A stretch of 64,000 bases of DNA, taken from assembly GCA_014338405.1 (NCBI GenBank), contig JTDE01000247.1, positions 84,965-148,964 of the forward strand, written 5' to 3'. Each line of letters opens with the position of its first letter. The stretch's first letter is position 1. Below the pieces are notes generated by a model, which did no database searches, was not told the origin of the DNA, and saw only the letters and a program-made list of their open reading frames with translations. The position numbers and the translations under genes were made by a program. The stretch is from Paragonimus skrjabini miyazakii (lineage: Eukaryota > Platyhelminthes > Trematoda > Plagiorchiida > Troglotrematidae). Below, one piece after another: positions 59,851 to 64,000 of the stretch.

Positions 59851-60435
59851 AACAGGAACAATACATGAGTCGAACGGTGCACTGAAGATAGGTGAGAGAG
59901 AAGAGGTTGATACGGGTTACAAATATCATTGCCCATTTGATAACAAAAACGGTTTGTTAGGCCAATGAGAAACGAAAAACGATTTTGGAATCTAACAAGG
60001 CTTAAAACAGACTATCTTCACAGTTAACAGGAAGGAAGGGACTGTTAATGCGACAACTCGATAGTGAACTGACAGGTGAAACTCATGCGGAATCACCATC
60101 AAATGCACATCGTGGTAAAACGTGTCCGTCAGTACACTGGCTATCATCCTGATGACACAAATGTAACCGTTCATCTCTATGCGTCTGGATGTAGAACGGA
60201 AACGGATGGACAAAATTATGAATTATAAAATAAAATTTTGAAATCGGTCATTGTTTGAACTTAAACAATCACAAGATTCGGCAAACCAGCAATTTACTGT
60301 CAGGCAAGCATAACAATCTCACCAATAAACCATCACAACAGGTTTCAGTTGGAATAGTTTGATTTCTCTTATGTGTAAATTTAAGTGGATCACGTTAATT
60401 AATCATGGTTTCCTTGTCTGGTACGTTTTTTCGCA
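59851..60435. other. No recognised feature
   Basis: Short frames only. It separates the PLE terminal repeat from the LINE tail. Confidence 0.4.
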
Positions 60436-61140
60436 ATATCATCATCATCATAACAGCCATGAGCCTGACCAAAAGGTACTGTGGCTCGGACCGCCGTTTA
60501 CCTCACCAGTGAGGTGGAATATCTTAGAAGAAAACGTTACTAAGAAGATTGAAAATTATCGAGAGAAGCCTAAGAGAAAGAACTAGAAATGGTATGGATA
60601 CAGGTACACCATTGACTGCGACACATCGCCATCTCGGATAGCGTCTCTAACCAGCGGTTTGAGTGATCATGAGGACCCCATCCAGGCAGGCGACACCTAC
60701 CCACTTTACTCAATGGAGCAGTCAAGGTCTTCATACTTTGTGACCACGTTGTTGCTTGACCACCACGTGGTTTGACCCANNNNNNNNNNNNNNNNNNNNN
60801 NNNNNNNNNNNNNNNNNNNNNNNNNNNNNNNNNNNNNNNNNNNNNNNNNNNNNNNNNNNNNNNNNNNNNNNNNNNNNNNNNNNNNNNNNNNNNNNNNNNN
60901 NNNNNNNNNNNNNNNNNNNNNNNNNNNNNNNNNNNNNNNNNNNNNNNNNNNNNNNNNNNNNNNNNNNNNAGCCTGTTGATGTCTTCTTTGTGAACAGGCC
61001 ACGTTTCCGAACCATAAAGCAAAATGGAACGCACACAGGCATTATATACTTTTCCTTTCAGCGGCAACCGGACGTCTTTTCGACGCCGTAGATGACGCAG
61101 TTTGGCAAAGACAACTCGTGCCTTTGGTATCCTCGCTGAT
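60436..61140 (-). mobile_element. LINE copy 2, C-terminal half and 3' end, with N gap
   Basis: The minus frame 60570-61250 is open across the gap: KARVVFAKLRHLRRRKDVRL, LKGKVYNACVRSILLYGSE, then after 190 N WVKPRGGQATTWSQSMKTLT and NRWLETLSEMAMCRSQW to a stop at 60570. The 3' end reaches an ATG tail (60437-60452). Better preserved than the copy at 5080-7395: no stop in the readable part. 5' truncation occurs near 61140, where similarity to the first copy ends. Being open suggests a younger insertion. Confidence 0.85.
60780..60969. other. Assembly gap (190 N)
   Basis: Lies inside LINE copy 2, where roughly 80 codons of the post-RT region are expected. Collapse of repeat copies is the likely cause. 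Confidence 0.99.
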
Positions 61141-61589
61141 GTATACTTTGGTGTAAATAGCTTGCATGCTTTCATTATCTGCTCAACCATTCGTGTCATA
61201 CATTCATTTGCCCTGTTAAGTTGCGTTGTGACGATACTGCTGGTAACCACTTTCAGAGTTAAACTATGGCTACTAGATTCGGATTAGATCTTCTACTCTT
61301 TCTTGTATCTTGCAACCATGATGGAGTTCTATGAATCTTCCACTGACTGGCGAATACTTTAAGCAAATTGTCATTTCATTTTAAACTGTTCGATCAACCC
61401 TATAGGTGCTTTGGTCTTATGCCTCTGATGTTCAAACGTTGTCTTTTTGCGCGTACAGCAACTGAAAACCGATATAGGTTGTAGTATATCAGCTTGTTTG
61501 TAGAGTCAATTATCTCCGCTGGCTTGGAGTTCTTACCTTCAAGAGGTCACGTGTATCCCTCATGTCTTTCAACATGTTTCGTAGTTGGG
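61141..61589. other. No recognised feature
   Basis: No coding motif or shared repeat seen. It lies between the truncated LINE and the PLE palindrome. Confidence 0.4.
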
Positions 61590-61690
61590 GATTTGGTTAA
61601 TTTCAAGTTGAACATCACCCACAATTGATCGCAGCTACCTATGGGAATGCGACAGCTGCGATCAATTGTGGATGATGTTTTGAACTTGAA
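61590..61690. repeat. Penelope terminal palindrome (head-to-head ends)
   Basis: Left arm 61602-61636 (ttcaagttgaac...gatcgcagct) and right arm 61654-61690 (agctgcgatcaattgtgg...gaacttgaa) are reverse complements with about three differences, around a 17-base loop that itself contains tatgggaatgcgac of the repeat. Both arms are the outer end of the variant 2 PLE terminal repeat (compare 24780 and 42859). The ribozyme part is absent. Confidence 0.75.
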
Positions 61691-62405
61691 TTTATGCATT
61701 CGTATAACTTAGTTCCGATCACGTATGCAGCCAAAAATGTGGTTACTATCTACTTTTTGTTTGGTGTAAGCCTGAGTAAAGGCGAACGCTTGTCACAACG
61801 GTGAGATTGTACGATAAGTCTACCATTGTGCCTTCGCTACTATATCACATTCAGTTGCCTGATAAAGATCCGGCATTTTAGGGGAGTTTTAATCCTATAT
61901 GTAAGTTCATCTCAATATATACTTCAGTTTGTACACGCTCGAATTACATTCTTTTGTCGGCTGACCTGATTACTCACATACTACGCTCACTGGCAACCGT
62001 GATGTCCAGATTCGATTGCTCTATTGGGTGGTCTTTTTAATGCTCTCAATTCCTCTCTCTATCGCAAATCGCTGTAGTTTCTACCTACGTACTGAGATTC
62101 TTTGCTAGCAGTTCATTAGAATCTTAAGTTTTCCGTGTGTTCGTGTGCATGTGTGAGTCATACGAGTCGCTCACATTGAAACACCCCGAACCTCTTGTGT
62201 GCCGTTGCTATTGCCGAATGTTTTCTATCAAAATGCCAAAATTGTGGACAACTCTCCACTGGTTGCGGAAAAGTTGATCCCAGCCTGCTAGCCCAATCCG
62301 CTGGCTTATATTTTACCCAAATGACATCCCATCTCAAACTTCACTCTACTAGGAAGTGCGTATGTGTACAAGTACATGTCTGTTTAGATTAGTATCAGCG
62401 TTCGC
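61691..62405. other. No recognised feature
   Basis: A 65-codon frame at 62195-62392 is Cys-rich without a motif. Nothing else noted. Confidence 0.4.
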
Positions 62406-62590
62406 TGGCTGGACCATAGATCTCTTGGTCTTATTCCTTCAAGTTTACACTGCATACGGGATGTGTGAGTGGATCTATAAGTAGTGCAGCGCAAGCCACC
62501 TGTGGTAACAGCGATGTCCTTTGATTTCGGTCATTGTGACATTTTAATTCGGAAACGGATGCTTCCAACTGTGTGCGTGGTCATTGTTGT
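62406..62590 (+). repeat. Local duplication, unit 1
   Basis: Aligns with 63077-63275: ctattccttc-type, gtttacactg, gtgtgagtgg, tttgatttcggtcattgtga, cggaaacggatgc. Roughly 70-75% identity by eye with small indels, same orientation, start points about 670 bases apart. No open frame is shared, so it appears non-coding. Confidence 0.65.
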
Positions 62591-63076
62591 TGTTTATAGT
62601 GGTAGCTATGGCATTAACAGTCATAACCGGTTCAAATCAATCGTCCATATTCAAGCGTTTTGAACATCCAGTTTGGTAGGTTAGGTCTAGCATGCCACTT
62701 CCAATATCTGCCATTTACCCTTGATAGCCAGTGGCGGAATTTGGGGTCTTGAAACCACTTGACAAGCGTGTGTGCGCCTATGTTTTCCTTCCCAGAAATC
62801 TGGATTATGGTGGCTTTCTACCTTTTCTTTACTTCAGCTTTGTTGGCGCATTGTGTGGTGAGTGGTTTGTTCAGTTTTCGATCCGAATTTAAGTTTTCAT
62901 TGTTCTCATTCTATCTACAATACAATAATATGTACTCCTATACTAAACTACTTCGTGCCTTACGTTTTCAATATCTTTCTCTTCAGCTTAGATCTGTCCA
63001 CTGGAATCTCCCAATTTTTGTTTCCAGGAGATTAATGTTTCACTCCCTTACTTGTCTATCGATTGGCTAACCAGCA
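62591..63076. other. Spacer between duplicated units
   Basis: Holds a 103-codon hydrophobic frame (62759-63070) rich in Phe, Leu and Tyr with no known domain. It may be part of the duplicated repeat, since gtgtgtgcgccta near 62768 echoes the unit's end, but I cannot support a gene. Confidence 0.35.
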
Positions 63077-63275
63077 TTGACCGACTGGACCACAGAGGTT
63101 TCACTCACACGCCTCCCGATCCTATTCCTTCGGGTTTACACTGAATTCATGGTGTGTAAGTGGTATCACAAGTTGTGCAGTGCGAATCGCTTGTATTGAG
63201 TGCTAAGTGCTAGTGTCTTTTGATTTCGGTCACCGTGACATGCCGATCAGAAATGGATGCCACCAAACGTGTGTG
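63077..63275 (+). repeat. Local duplication, unit 2
   Basis: Second unit of the pair described at 62406-62590, sharing cctattccttcgggtttaca and tttgatttcggtcaccgtga. The longer 3' side (aaacgtgtgtgtg) matches aactgtgtgcgtg in unit 1. Confidence 0.65.
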
Positions 63276-64000
63276 TGAAAATTTGTCTTATTCTCAGAAA
63301 TGAACCTCGTTTAATGTCAACAGCCTGTTGGACCTAAGCTCAATAGTCTGGCGAAGCGTTGAACAACACACCGTCACGTGAGAAACATCCAGTGTCCAAG
63401 ATCAATTGTTCATCAGCATTGCAGTGATGATCAGATTGAGTGATTTACACACGGAAGAAACCAAGATGGCAAACTGTCATCAAACTCCTACGGGATATAT
63501 CATGATATTAATACATTCCAAGAATGTCAAAGCCATCACAACGAACAGTGAGGTGTAAAACGTCACGCAACCTTATCGGTCATAGAATAGGCTTGGACAT
63601 TTAGCACCAGTTGACTGGCGTAAATCCGGCATAGAAAGAACATGGTCATCACTCGCAACCTGTCGTATCTTTGCAAATATCATGGCAGAACATTCACTTA
63701 TTCACGGTGAATGTAGCAATTTTTAGCCTACTTATTTTTCTGTAACGGTCGATCACGTGATCGTTGTTGACTTGATCGATCAATAAATGACAAATTCATT
63801 AGACTAAGCTCAGTACCATCGAGCTTGACATGTTGATAATAAGTGATCGATTAGAATGTAGTAGATAGATTGTTGAATCACGACTTTTCTAAAAGAAACT
63901 AGATGGTGGAGTACGCGTGTATGGACTCTGGGTTGGTGTAGATATTCTCACAGTGCAGAATGGTAGCGATTCTGTCTGTACATTAGCTGCCGTCAGATCA
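63276..64000. other. No recognisable feature
   Basis: No frame of note and no repeat shared with the window. A palindrome-like gatcacgtgatc at 63752-63763 is short and may be chance. Confidence 0.4.

Noticed and set aside
60706..61091. Several frames across the gap near 60.8 kb, other than the LINE frame
   Set aside because: They are shadows of the LINE frame 60570-61250 opened by N.
1..64000. CRISPR arrays, bacterial operons or phage modules
   Set aside because: No regularly spaced identical repeats and no dense gene packing; retroelement content and an apparent splice donor indicate eukaryotic DNA.

Overview
The window looks like eukaryotic, gene-poor nuclear DNA from a parasitic flatworm, most likely a digenean fluke. 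This is inferred from the mix of retroelements (Penelope-like elements with hammerhead ribozymes, non-LTR elements with (ATG)n tails, Ty3/gypsy remnants, tRNA-like dispersed repeats), the absence of long ORFs, three N gaps and moderate GC. The species cannot be named from the sequence alone. Nothing resembles bacterial operons, CRISPR arrays or phage.

Only one convincing host-type coding region was found: a 331-codon open frame at 26909-27904 (+), related to the MPPED/UPF0046 metallophosphoesterases. It runs into a consensus splice donor (GTGAGT at 27901). Several metal-ligand residues expected in the family are replaced (His to Arg at residue 91, Gly-Asn-His-Glu to Gly-Cys-Trp-Asp at 172-175), so it is either a pseudoenzyme or a decaying gene.

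The rest is a retroelement graveyard. Region by region: 1.3-1.8 kb, C-terminus of a Penelope-like element (PLE). 5.1-7.4 kb, a non-LTR retrotransposon on the minus strand with recognisable reverse transcriptase, broken by frameshifts and an insertion. 15.0-15.3 kb, a tRNA-like dispersed repeat. 16.9-17.3 kb, a non-LTR 3' end with a long (ATG)n tail. 17.8-20.0 kb, a PLE remnant with RT motifs, inverted ends and hammerhead copies. 22.6-23.1 kb, gypsy integrase tail. 24.8-25.7 kb, PLE terminal repeat, hammerhead and GIY-YIG fragment. 26.9-27.9 kb, the MPPED-like exon. 29.5-31.2 kb, another PLE 3' half. 32.9-34.9 kb, two LINE C-termini and a possible SINE. 42.9-43.2 and 48.5-49.0 kb, PLE terminal repeats. 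53.8-54.5 kb, a cluster of tRNA-like repeats split by a LINE 3' end. 55.3-57.9 kb, a decayed gypsy element (RT, H2C2 zinc finger, integrase). 59.6-59.9 kb, a PLE terminal repeat with an intact-core hammerhead. 60.4-61.1 kb, a second LINE copy. 61.6 kb, a PLE head-to-head palindrome. 62.4-63.3 kb, a local duplication.

The most interesting signal is a family of about 48-nt type I hammerhead ribozyme motifs, at least nine copies in all stages of decay and on both strands. Two copies (42942-42989 minus, 59758-59802 plus) keep every catalytic-core nucleotide. All well-preserved copies have a minimal, mostly palindromic stem III, which suggests cleavage in a dimeric RNA. They sit in a repeated terminal block that in three places is arranged as an inverted pair.
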